A stretch of 64,000 bases of DNA from Mactromeris polynyma (lineage: Eukaryota; Mollusca; Bivalvia; Venerida; Mactridae), in assembly GCA_032209605.1 (NCBI GenBank), contig JASFXZ010000033.1, positions 2,535,001 through 2,599,000 of the forward strand, read 5' to 3'. This document shows, piece after piece, positions 47,216-58,048 of this stretch. Made by a program: the position numbers and the translations under genes. A model generated the notes under the pieces. That model was not told where the DNA came from, searched no databases, and was given only the letters and a program-made list of their open reading frames with translations. How positions within the stretch are numbered: position 1 is the first letter of the stretch; each line of letters starts with the position of its first letter.

Positions 47216-47390
47216 TTTCAATATTCTGGTAGGGAGGGTTTACAATCAATTTAACCTCTCTTGAGCAACAACCTCTCTTCAACAGCAGCATCAATATTCT
47301 GGTAGTAAGGATTTATTATCAATTTAACCTCTCTTGAGCAACAACCTCTCTTCAACAGCAGCATCAATACTCTGGTAGTAAGGATTAAGG
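47205..47390. repeat. 73-bp tandem repeat, about 2.5 copies
   Basis: ATATTCTGGTAGGGAGGGTT at 47221 and ATATTCTGGTAGTAAGGATT at 47294 mark the 73-bp step. The unit includes ACCTCTCTTGAGCAACAACC, so it grew out of the adjoining 17-bp array. The minus-strand frame at 47475-47251 derives from it. Confidence 0.85.
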
Positions 47391-48797
47391 ACATGTCAAT
47401 TGGATTGCTGATATTTGTGGGAGTCGCTTGTTTGTGTACATTCTGTAGAATCCTAGAAACTACCAAGACTAACAAAGTTATGGCAATACTAGATTGTTTT
47501 GTACTTTGTGCTCAGCAACAGTGATATCCTATAAAGACCTTGTCTGTTACGCCCTGTGGCTCTCTTGTAGTGTTTGTTGATTGGTCAAATCACAGTGAGG
47601 CAGCACAATATATGCTGGATGTACTCACCATTTCCATGTGATTGAAAAAAATGTTGGTGGGACGTATAACCCAACACACGAATATATACTCCTTGTCAGA
47701 GTCACGAGTGTCCAACATCTGTTTTATGACTTGAAAATGAACTCCATTATATGTGACAATGTGTTATACATCTGCATTGTAAGAATTTTAATGACCTTGG
47801 CCTTTTGATCTTTGCATAGTTTCACAACGTTGGTGGAAAATTAATGTCATTCTAATGTATGTGTTAGGTACTTAGTAAGTTAGTTTTGTACACCATTTTC
47901 ATTCATTTCAAATAGCATTAAGATTTTTCTAATCCTTAAAGCCAATTAGAAATTATTTTATAGCTTGATGGAATGACTTATTGTAGTGTTACTCACTACG
48001 CAGTGCACATGAGTTCAAGGTCACTGGCTCAAGGCCATACATATGTCTAGGTCACCAGGTCAAGGTTGTCAGAACATAGGTCAAGTCTACCAGGCCATAT
48101 GTACAATTAACCATGCTTGACACCAAGGTCCAGTTGTGCCAATAGGGATGGTAACTCTGTCATTTCCTAAGCCTGTGTTATGGTGACCCTGTTCCTTAAT
48201 TGAAGATAACAAGTTGCTGACACCATTTCTGTTACTTTAATTGTTTGTCATCGAAATGTTCTTGATCAAATCCTGAACACTGCAATGCCACAATAGTACA
48301 TTTATGTAATAGTGTATGGATGCGATAGCACAAGAATACCATGGTTACGATAGAATCCAGATAAATCATAAAGTAAATGATATGCTCCGATGCTTCAATA
48401 TTGATATGCACTTTCTCCCAAACCATTGATTTTTACTTCATAAATGTGAAATGCACTGCCTTCAATTGGGATGAGTTTGTGTAAGCGGACGCAATAAGTT
48501 CATAAATAACAACATAAAATTCCTCTTAAAATAATTGAATTGGCTGAATGTCAAGACTCTAATCTATATAATGGGTTATGTAACTCATTTGATATTATAT
48601 GCTACAAACATGGATTACTGCATGCTTTTCTCTATGGGTGTTTCAGGAATTGTTCTTATTGTTATTTAGAGTCAAAGGAAAGATTTTCTTCTGGAAATGT
48701 TTCTTCTTTGAAATCTTACGTTTACAACCAAGAATCACTCTTCATCCTATCAAGGTCTCACAATGCTCAAGGCTATGCAATTGAAGTAATTTAATAA
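47391..48797. other. Intron-like stretch with AGGTCA words
   Basis: No convincing gene. A cluster of AGGTCA-like words lies at about 48012-48135. The frame at 48540-48794 includes an acceptor-like GGGTGTTTCAG|G but no good donor or phase match, so it is not called. Confidence 0.45.
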
Positions 48798-50725
48798 TCA
48801 AAGCTGTTCTGTAATCAAGACCACCTAATTGATGCTGCATAGTAATCAAAGCCACACAATTCAGGTTTTATAATAATCAAGGTTGCATAATCAAGGCTGT
48901 ACAATAATCAAGGCTGCGTACATTTATGAAAGCTGTACAATAATCAGTTCCAAATAATCAAGGCTGTACTATTATCAAGGCCTCACAATAATCAAGGCTG
49001 TACTATTAGCAAGGCCTCACAATAGTCAAGACTATACAACTATAAAGCAGTACTGTAATTAGTAAGGTTGCTGGATAATCAAGTTTGTACAATAATCAAG
49101 GCTATACAACTATAAAGCTGTACTGTAATTAGTAAGGTTGATGGATAATCAAGTCTGTACAATAATCAAGGCTATATAACTATAAAGCAGTACTGTAATT
49201 AGTAAGGTTGCTTGATAATCAAGTCTGTACAATAATCAAGGCTGTATAACTATAAGGCAGTACTGTAATTAAGGTTGCTGGATAATCATTTCTGTACAAT
49301 AATCAAGGCTATATAACTATAAAGCAGTACTGTAATTAGTAAGGTTGCTTGATAATCAAGTCTGTACAATAATCAAGGCTGTATAACTATAAGGCAGTAC
49401 TGTAATTAAGGTTGCTGGATAATCAAGTCTGTACAATAATCAAGGCTGTACAACTATAAGGCAGTACTGTAATTAAGGTTGCTGGATAATCATGTCTGTA
49501 CAATAATCAAGGCTATATAACTATAAAGCAGTACTGTAATTAGTAAGGTTGCTTGATAATCAAGTCTGTACAATAATCAAGGCTGTATAACTATAAGGCA
49601 GTACTGTAATTAAGGTTGCTGGATAATCAAGTCTGTACAATAATCAAGGATGTACAACTATAAGGCAGTACTGTAATTAAGGTTGCTGGATAATCAAGTC
49701 TGTACAATAATCAAGGCTGTACAACTATAAGGCAGTACTGTAATTAAGGTTGCTGGATAATCAAGTCTATACAATAATCAAGGCTGTACAACTATAAGGC
49801 AGTACTGTAATTAAGGTTGCTGGATAATCAAGTCTGTACAATAATCAAGGCTGTACAACTATAAGGCAGTACTGTAATTAAGGTTGCTGGATAATCAAGT
49901 CTATACAATAATCAAGGCTGTATAACTATAAGGCAGTACTGTAATTAAGGTTGCTGGATAATCAAGTCTATACAATAATCAATGCTGTATAACTATAAGG
50001 CAGTACTGTAATTAAGGTTGCTGGATAATCAAGTCTATACAATAATCAATGCTGTACAACTCTAAGGAAGTACTGTAATTAAGGTTGCTGGATAATCAAG
50101 TCTATACAATAATCAATGCTGTACAACTATAAGGAAGTACTGTAATTAAGGTTGCTGGATAATCAAGTCTGTACAATAATCAATGCTGTATAACTATAAG
50201 GCAGTACTGTAATTAAGGTTGCTGGATAATCAAGTCTGTACAATAATCAAGGCTGTACAACTATAAGGAAGTACTGTAATTAAGGTTGCTGGATAATCAA
50301 GTCTGTACAATAATCAATGCTGTACAACTATAAGGCAGTATTGTAATTAAGGTTGCTGGATAATCAAGTATGTACAATAATCGAGGCTGTACAACTATAA
50401 GGCAGTACTGTAATTAAGGTTGCTGGATAATCAAGTATGTACAATGATCAATGCTGTATAACTATAAGGCAGAACTGTAATTAAGGTTGCTGGATAATCA
50501 AGTATGTACAATAATCAAGGTTGTACAACTATAAGGCAGTACTGTAATTAAGGTTGCTGGATAATCAAGTATGTACAATAATCAAGGCTGTACAACTATA
50601 AGGCAGTACTGTAATTAAGGTTGCTGGATAATCAAGTCTGTACAATAATCAATGATGTACAACTATAAGGAAGTACTGTAATTAAGGTTGCTGGATAATC
50701 AAATATTTACAATAATCAAGGCCAC
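48798..50725. repeat. 67-bp tandem repeat, about 25 copies plus degenerate edge
   Basis: Unit AATAATCAAGGCTGTACAAC, TATAAGGCAGTACTGTAATT, AAGGTTGCTGGATAATCAAG, TCTGTAC. Copies step by 67 bp, or 70 bp where AATTAGTAAGG replaces AATTAAGG. Before about 49040 only the short AATAATCAAGGCTGTAC half recurs irregularly, which looks like the founding short repeat. Confidence 0.95.
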
Positions 50726-52015
50726 ATACAGCAGGAATAAAAATACCAATATGCTGTTGTTACAGCTTGGAACAGCATTTTGGCTTAATATTGAATTTGG
50801 ACTCCTTTGGACAGACCCATTTCAAACTTTATATACAAATGTAAAGCTATTATCAATATTCCCAGGAATAATACACAGTCATACGCTGTGTATTAAACGT
50901 TTGATTTGTCATGTTGATTATAAATATTATGTATGAGAATATTTTACATTTTCATGTGTATGTTTTTTTTTAAGTTACTGAAATATGTGTTTTTGTTTTC
51001 GACCAATGAGGAACTTCTTGAGCCAATGTTGTTAGAACAGCAAAGTACTTGATGGTCAATTAACGTAACATTCCACCATATAAGGAAGTATTTCGTGTAT
51101 TAAGAATGTTGCTTAAGATGTTATTACTGCAGTAATGATTGTGTTGGTATTAGCAACACTTGAGTTAAAGGATAAATAAAAGTATTAATGTAAAATCAGA
51201 AAATTTTGTGAGGGATTAATTTTTGCTGTTTGTGCCATACTGTTAAATTCACAAAAAATAAATCCTCGCTAAGTATTTTTGTGATAATTTTACGACAAAA
51301 TTGAAACTAGAAACTGGTGAACATTTAGCCTCGCGAGACAATCTGAAGCTTTATTCATAAACATTCTAAGACTGAAACTCAGACTTGGACTTTGTAAAAC
51401 ATATGTGACGTCTACTATTTGCTCCTGCATTGTTATAATAATGTAGATTTTTATTAACTGGTAAATATAACTTTTGCAAATTTAAAGTCGGAGGTTTCAG
51501 TCTGAAAATGTTGGTGAATAAGACAAGACCACTGATAACATCAATTCATGAAATATTGGCCTTTCAAATATATTTGATTTTACAGTACTGTGTCAAGCTT
51601 ATGATGTTGGTATAATAACACAACATGTGGTAATTGGAACCTTGGCTTGAGAAAATATTTGTGGTTGATATTTGTTCAACCTCAAGTCTGTGCTTTTATT
51701 TGTAAAGCTATCAATTAATGGCTAATGGTGAATAATATAAGACTGCATTTATGTCAATAATTTGAGACAAGAAATCAATGTTGTAGTGTCTGTCTGTATA
51801 TGGCTGTTACTGTTGTTGATGTCTGCTGACTGTGTAACAATAGCATCCGTCTGTGGTATAATGGGGAGTGGTGGGTTTGAGCCCAATCTCAGTTGTTTGC
51901 TTTTGTCAGGACAGGTACGTGGGTCATCAAACATATGATAGGGAGGTCATGGCGTCAGTCTCATCTTGTTTGCTAAATGGTCTTTTAGAATTTAGTTTGC
52001 CATTGTCATTCATGT
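50726..52015. other. Intron-like stretch
   Basis: No coding signal. CCGTCTGTGGTATAATGGGG with GGTGGGTTTGAGCCC (about 51848-51884) faintly resembles tRNA A and B boxes but is too short to call. Confidence 0.4.
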
Positions 52016-52260
52016 TCTTTTATGTCCCCCATGTGACGCATGGGGGGGAGGCGGGTCAGTCAGTCTGTATGTTCATACATCTGTCTGAAACTATGCTTGT
52101 CACAGTTATAACTACATTATATGTGATATTCTAGGAACTCCAATGAAACTTTATATAATGGTAATGGCAAATTAAAAGGTATGTCATTTGCAAGAGTAAC
52201 CTCCAAGGTGAAGGGCACTCCACTCATGCTGGGGCATACATGGCTTACTACTTACATCTA
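52016..52260 (+). repeat. Dispersed repeat with ATGTCCCCCATG head
   Basis: Starts TTATGTCCCCCATGTGACGC, followed by ATGGGGGG (an imperfect hairpin). Further in, ACTCCAATGAAACTTTATAT matches GATTCCAATGAAATTTAGCA at 61249-61268, in a similar setting, so a dispersed family is likely. Coding capacity is absent. Confidence 0.5.
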
Positions 52261-52699
52261 CTGTGTCACGTTACAAGCTTCATTCTCTGGCTACATAATG
52301 TCGTTGTTGTATTATGAGAAACATTCATTTCTTGCCAAGTTTTACATTTTTCCTTAAACAAATATTGTTTTTCCTTCCCTAAACACAAGAGGTTTGTTAA
52401 TTGCGTTATTGTTGTGTATATCATATATAGAATATATTTATACTTACATTAAGTGAGTCATTTTATCAGATGGCCATGTACAAGTTGGATGAATTATTCT
52501 TTCAGTGGTCTTAATATAAAGTTTGTAGTTCATATTTCGATGAAAAAAGTGGGAACCTTTTAATACTTGTTACAGGTAATGTTATTTTGGTTGTTTAGAT
52601 GATAAGCATTTGTTTTTTCAGTATTTGATAAATAGTTTGTACTTATGAAAAGTTGGTTATGATTACTGTGGATTCAAATTAATTCAGAATACAGTTGTT

Positions 52700-52795
52700 G
52701 TGTTCACTCTCTCTCTATTGGTCAAAATTTTAATAATCATGATTTCATTGGCTGATCACCTCACAGTTTGTTTACAACTGTTCTCATGGTAACAA
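52700..52795 (+). repeat. Dispersed repeat (CATTGGCTGATCACC)
   Basis: ATTGGTCAAAATTTTAATAA, then TTTCATTGGCTGATCACCTC and ACAGTTTGTTTACAACTGTT. The order and words match 45187-45290, giving two copies in the window. CTGTTCTCATGGTAAC is itself repeated at 52804. Confidence 0.6.
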
Positions 52796-53053
52796 AAAAC
52801 ATACAACTGTTCTCATGGAAACAATAAGGAACCATAAAAGGCTGATTTATGGACATATTTCAATGAATTTAAACAAATTGGAATATACTGTGATTATTAA
52901 ATCTGTCAACATTCATGTTTCAGGCAGATTTTTGTCGTTGGGGTTCACGCAGGTTGCAGGTCACTTACACAGTTTGAAATGTATTTTAAGCATGAATTAA
53001 GATTGGAGTTGTGACTGTAGTTTTAGTATATAACTTTGTTGATTTTCTTCCAG

Positions 53054-53125
53054 GTGGTGAACTAAAGGTTTTAAGAAGATCAGGCACAAGTGTTGTTGGC
53101 AATCATGGTGAATTTAGACAAAATG
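53054..53125 (+). CDS. 72-bp internal exon downstream of the large exon
   Basis: Strong acceptor GATTTTCTTCCAG|GTGG and strong donor AAATG|GTGAGT. Entered in phase 1 it completes a Gly codon with the last base of the large exon (G|GT) and reads GELKVLRRSGTSVVGNHGEF then RQN, leaving in phase 1. The match of phase, strand and splice quality makes it the best candidate for the next exon after 34610, across an intron of about 18.4 kb. The peptide is compact and Gly-rich, unlike the disordered exon, and I do not recognise the domain. Length 72 allows in-frame skipping. Later exons must lie further on; none fits clearly before 64,000. Confidence 0.6.
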
Positions 53126-53522
53126 GTGAGTTTATTATCAATAATTCATTTTTAATATTTCAGAGATTCTCATACGCTGATAGAATCGTATATTGTGTTA
53201 GACCTGTGTCATAACATGACCTTGGATATTTTGAATCAAAAACTTTGTAAAATGTGATATTCTTGGATCTCAAGATTTCAAGATTTGAGGTTATGAGATC
53301 ACCCAGAAATCTCAAGAATTATCCTAGATAATATGTCCAGTGTACGGATCTTAAGGTAATCTTGGGTGTCTACAAGTCTGCTATGTATTTGATTCACGTA
53401 ACCAAGAGTTACAAGAGAGAACACGATCTCACTTTCATGTACTACTCCAATCTTTTTCTTTGCGGACAGTTTTGGACAGTTTTACTGAAATATAAGAGAA
53501 ACTGAATTATTCTTACCTTACC
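53126..53522. other. Intron-like spacer
   Basis: Short unique stretch with TCTCAAGATTTCAAGATTTG-type local direct repeats at about 53267-53300. No gene. Confidence 0.45.
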
Positions 53523-53531
53523 TTAATAATT

Positions 53532-54696
53532 GGCATAGTATAAAGTATGGAGTGGAGTCTTGGAGTGGAGTCTTGGAGTGGAGTCTGGAGTCTGACCTTG
53601 GAGCGGATTTTTGGAGCAGATTTTTTGGAGTGAGATTTTGGAGACCTGCTGAATGAACAGTTATGGACACCATGACAACCCACGGGAAATTCTAGAAAAA
53701 CAATTATCTAATCTTCACACTAATGGGTTCCTGCCATTATAAGGGTGACTTACAATGTTACAATCTGTGCAGGCGCATCCTAATATTTTGTGATAAATGT
53801 CCTTTCATCTATGATATAGTAATTTGATTCTGTGAACTGATCTTTTTACATATTGACTTTAAAATACCAGATTTCTAATGGAAGAAGGTTAAAGCCCTCA
53901 GCAGCTTATAAAATGTTGACAATTTAAAATTTACTGAATAACAAGAATATCATTCTGTAAGAATGGAAAACTAGAAACGAAAAATAATCCAATGTCCTAG
54001 ATAATGTGAAAGTATGTAACCATACTTTGATGTAATCCTTTATTCTTGTAAGACTTCTACTTTTATATATGATTTAAGAAATAATATATTTCAACAAATG
54101 CCATTTATTATACGCCCGTTTGAAAAACGGGATGTATAATGGGAACACCCGCGGCGGGCGTATGGTCCAAATGGTTTCCGCTCTCTAAGTCAAAGAGTTT
54201 TCATCCGATCTTTACCAAACTTTGTGAAAATGTTTTTTGACAGTTTGGCACTCTTGTTAAACCGTGAGTTGAAGTTTCAGATGGATTAAACTTTAAAACA
54301 TATATGTACATTATCAAAGTGAATGTGTATTTAATGTCTTTCAAAAAAATTATACATTTCATGCACATTTGATATTTGCAACTATTGCAAAGATAATATA
54401 AAAATATCATTGTCATAATGATTAGGAATTTTCAAAATAAAAAAGTTCAAATGCAAAACTGAAATATTCCAAAACAAAGAGGAAAACAAACTCCAAGGTC
54501 AGAGTTCAAAATCTCACTCCAGAAAATTCAGCTCAAAAATTCAGCTCCAAGGTCAGACTCCAGACTCCACTCCAATGTCAGACTTTAGACTCCACTCCAA
54601 GGTCAGACTCCAGACTCCACTACAAGACTCCACTCCAAGGTCAGACTCCACTCCAAGGTCAGACTCCAGACTCCACTCCATACTTTATACTATGCC
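53532..54696. mobile_element. 1.17-kb foldback-type DNA element with 9-bp target duplication
   Basis: Terminal sequences GGCATAGTATAAAGTATGGA and TCCATACTTTATACTATGCC are exact inverted complements. Arms extend inward about 115 bp on the left and about 210 bp on the right and consist of variable numbers of GGAGTGGAGTCTGGAGTCTG / ACCTTGGAG units. TTAATAATT flanks both sides (53523-53531 and 54697-54705). Long, internally repetitive terminal repeats are typical of foldback or Mutator-like non-autonomous elements, and 9 bp fits Mutator-like insertion. No transposase frame is present. Confidence 0.85.
54108..54260 (+). repeat. Dispersed repeat (TACGCCCGTTTGAAAAACGG), nested
   Basis: TATACGCCCGTTTGAAAAAC with GGGATGTATAATGGGAACAC and GCGGCGGGCGTATGG forms a GC-rich hairpin-prone head inside the loop of the foldback element. 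The following TTTTCATCCGATCTTTACCA resembles the tail of the ATGTCCCCCATG-type repeats. It is inferred to be nested or captured. Confidence 0.5.
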
Positions 54697-54705
54697 TTAA
54701 TAATT

Positions 54706-56013
54706 GGCGTCCAAGAGGTAAGTTTTTAAAATGTTGAGGATGGTGTTTAGCAACAAGCCAGTCTGTATAGATGCGCTTGTTACACTATGAATTCTGTAGA
54801 GTAATTATTGATCAACAATAAAGTCTGACGTATCAGATTCTGCTGGATTTGTTCAATCTATGGTTCTGTTTCCTGGCATTTTGTCAGTACAACTCAATTT
54901 GTATTTGCATATGAAATGAATCATCTATTCGTGTCTATCACACCCAATGCCTGGCACTCTATTACTGTGCTGTGATAGTTGTTGGCCGGGTGTTATTGTA
55001 ATTAGGCCTCATGTGTCATTTGTGTGGTAATTTAGTATCCGTTCTCCAGCTGGTATACAGGCAAACCTTCATTAGTAGACTGTGACTTGCCAATGTGTTT
55101 AAAGTTGCTGGTACACTGCAACTCCGTTACTATGCGGTCGGTATAATATAGCGCGATATCCATTATAACGCGATGTCGTCGTGGCTCCCGATTATTTTAA
55201 TGAAAAATCCTAAAATTTGTCAAAAAAGGAAGAAAAATTGATCAAAATCGTATTTTTCCCGCGATTTGCTGTCTGCTCATTCGCGCAATCACGTGCTGTT
55301 AACGAACTGCAAAAAAATATTTACAAGGTGAGGATTTAAAACTAATTTTGAAACAACCTTTCTGACATGATTAGGTCTCAACTGTTTTATCACAACGTGA
55401 CTGACGTTCAGTAATGGAAATAATACTCTTTTAGTCGACACTCACTCACAGTGGACCAACTAGTAAAAATTTCCATTTGTTCATTTGGCGTAACCCTACC
55501 TACTTCTTAAATGGCCCCTACTCTAAAAAACAATTCGAGGAGTGAGAGTGGGGCAGCTGATTGCCTTCTTATTCATATGCACGCTTTGAGAAACTTAAGA
55601 TTTGAATGATGTTTTCCTTTTTAAATTTAAACCAGTAAGTTTGAAGTTCACTTTATCCGTTATTTTTCTTGATTGTATTTTGGGTGTTTGATAGTACGAG
55701 TATTACATATGGGAATCAGCTGACTCCACCAGAGTTCTAGGTTTTAAAACCAGAACTAATGCTATAGTTCCAATGCTAACAACCGACTATATTCCAACAT
55801 GGAGGAAGAGATGGGAGGTGATCAAATCAGTTTTGTTCAACCTTTCAGTATAATAGGTTCATTTGTTTAAGATTTAGTAATGTCCAGTTTAGGGCATACT
55901 TGACCTGTGACCGTGATCTGATAAAAACATTACCATAATAATTTGCCCTAAAGCATGTACAAAGATAATGTCATTTAGCTAAGATTTTAAGGAAGATAGT
56001 GAAATGTAGGCTG
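54706..56013. other. Stretch with a CpG-dense patch
   Basis: Unique sequence. At 55125-55320 CpG is unusually frequent for this window (GCGGTCGGTATAATATAGCG, CGATATCCATTATAACGCGA, CCCGCGATTTGC). The words around TATAACGCG look like a decayed transposon end (TACACTGCAACTCCGTTA at 55112). No gene seen. Confidence 0.45.
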
Positions 56014-56263
56014 TACATTAAAACCTAACTTAAAGACCACCTCAATAATATGACCACCTCAATAATATGACCACCTCAATAACAGAACCACCTCAATGAC
56101 AGAACCACCTCAATAATAGGACCACCTTAAAATTAAGAACACTATTTTCAAGTCATTTTCACTATTTTGCTCTTTATTCAACCTCAATATTAAGACTTAC
56201 CTCAATAATAAGACCAGTTTTCAGGAGTCCCAAGGGTGGTCGCATTATTGAGGTTTTACTGTA
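56014..56263. mobile_element. MITE, TACAGTAAAACCTC family (copy 3) with internal tandem
   Basis: Begins TACATTAAAACCTAACTTAA and ends TTGAGGTTTTACTGTA. Five 17-bp units (GACCACCTCAATAATAT and variants) lie in tandem from 56035 to about 56120, making this copy longer than those at 2723 and 24326. Confidence 0.8.
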
Positions 56264-57236
56264 TAGACTAGCTAGCTAGACAGAAGTGTGATTTGTTTCT
56301 GTATTTGAGATGTATCTGACTCCGCTGAATGTACAATATTTGAGCTGGCTTCATACAGTGTTGTTGCTACATTGGCTGATACAAACAACAAAAATGTAAA
56401 ACCAATTATAAAAATCTTAGCAATTCCTCATGTTCAGTGATGAACAAAACTTGTAGAAAACTCTGCTCATTAAAAAAATGATTTTTTTTTAATCTAAAGA
56501 TATTACAAACGTTTTTTCTGAGGAATACGTTATTGGTGCATTCTTTGCATTGCTTCAAGAAAAGTTCCTCAACTGTTGAATCTGTTTCTTTACATGAAAC
56601 ATACAAACTTTCATGTGTATACACTATCTACAGAATGTTAAATGTGGTGGATGGAAATGTGTACAACATAAACATTGCAGGAATATTTTTTTAGAAAAAA
56701 AATCAAAAGTCAGCCCTTTCCCCCAAACATGAGCAAGATTTCAATATATTTTTGGTTTCTATGAAGAGTGCCAAGTTTTCGTCTTTGAAATTGATTACAA
56801 AACTTCTCCTTACTGATCTCTTCAAGAAAGTTAGAAAAATTATCAGTTACCTCCCCTGTTGCTCGCCTATCATGGATTCTAAATTCTCGCTCAGCCCGAT
56901 AGAAACCAATTTCTGAGACAGCACTGACACAAGGGAGTTGTAGATAAGACAAGGCGCTTGTTTGCAATGTTCATGTTAGACTGTATTTTAAAATTGTATC
57001 ATTGTGTTGACGTTAATAATATAATGACATAATTGTTGATTTTTTGTGTGGTTGATTTTTGTTCTGAAAGGAGTCTTGTCATTTATGTGCAGAAAGTCGG
57101 GCAATTTGTACAATTACATTCTGTTTTAACAAGAAAGTCTGTGTTTTCATTGTGAAGGTGTGGCATAGCCTAGTACAGTTGTTGCTTATAATACATGTGT
57201 AAGGGCCTGTTAGATTATACAACTTGTGTAAGTAGA
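56264..57236 (-). other. Stretch with possible minus-strand coding remnant
   Basis: Two adjacent minus-strand frames (56967-56710 and 56624-56406) have balanced, protein-like translations, for example IGFYRAEREFRIHDRRATGE (about 56906-56847) and ESLYVSCKETDSTVEELFLK. Acceptor-like CTTGTGTCAG and CTGTCTCAG, and donor-like GGGGAG|GTAACT, flank the first. GTAACT also belongs to the common CAAGGGAAGTAACT repeat word, so the donor is doubtful. Could be exons of a minus-strand gene, a decayed transposon gene, or chance. Confidence 0.25.
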
Positions 57237-57468
57237 GAAATCTCAGAATGCAGCCTTGCCATTGGTCAAGAAATCTCAGAATGCAGCCTTGCCATTGGTC
57301 AAGAAATCTCAGAATGCAGCCTTGCCATTGGTCAAGAAATCTCAGAATGCAGCCTTGCCATTGGTCAAGAAATCTCAGAAGGCAGCCTTATCATTGGTCA
57401 AGAAATCTCATAAGGCAGCCTTGCCATTGGTTAAAAAATCTCAGAATGCAACCTTTGCCATTGCTCAA
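57237..57468. repeat. 33-bp tandem repeat, 7 copies
   Basis: Unit GAAATCTCAGAATGCAGCCT plus TGCCATTGGTCAA. Steps of 33 bp from 57237; the last two copies are diverged. Eleven codons long, so all three forward frames are open and none is meaningful. The unit matches one arm of the palindromic CCAAT MITE at 22031-22137. Confidence 0.94.
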
Positions 57469-57544
57469 TTTATCTGATTACTTTTTAAAATGTATTACAT
57501 AAACATATGTATTTGATTGCATATAATTATATAAGGTTGAGGAT

Positions 57545-58048
57545 GAGAATAAGACTTGAGTGTGGATACTGAACTCAAGTTTGAGTGTGGCTCAGGTTTA
57601 AGTATGGAGATTAGACTCAAGTTTGAGTGTGGCTCAGGTTTAAGTATGGAGATTGGACTCAAGTTTGAGTGTGGCTCAGGTTTAAGTATGGAGATTGGAC
57701 TCAAGTTTGAGTGTGGATACTGGTCTTAAGTTTGAGTGTGGATACTGGTCTCAAGTTTGAGTGTGGATACTGGTCTCAAGTTTGAGTGTGGATACTGGTC
57801 TCAAGTTTGAGTGTGGATACTGGTCTCAAGTTTGAGTGTGGATACTAATCTCAAGTTTGAGTGTGGATACTGATCTCAAGTTTGAGTGTGGGTACTGATC
57901 TCAAGTTTGAGTGTGGATACTGATCTCAAGTTTGAGTATGGATACTGATCTCAAGTTTGAGTGTGGATACTGATCTCAAGTTTGAGTGTGGATACTGATC
58001 TCAAGTTTGAGTGTGGATACTGATCTCAAGTTTGAGTGTGGATACTGA
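57545..58048. repeat. Two-phase array: 42-bp then 26-bp units
   Basis: From 57560 to about 57705, 42-bp units (GACTCAAGTTTGAGTGTGGC plus TCAGGTTTAAGTATGGAGAT). From about 57705 to 58048, 26-bp units (GATACTGGTCTCAAGTTTGA plus GTGTGG). Within the 26-bp part GGTCTC copies precede and GATCTC copies follow, so two subfamilies expanded side by side. The minus-strand frame at 57704-57495 is a translation of the array. Confidence 0.94.

Noticed and set aside
48540..48794. 84-codon forward frame with an acceptor-like GTTTCAG
   Set aside because: No matching donor, entry phase does not fit neighbouring exons, and composition is weak.
57195..57502. Three overlapping forward frames
   Set aside because: All three frames open through the same 33-bp repeat, which shows they reflect unit length only.
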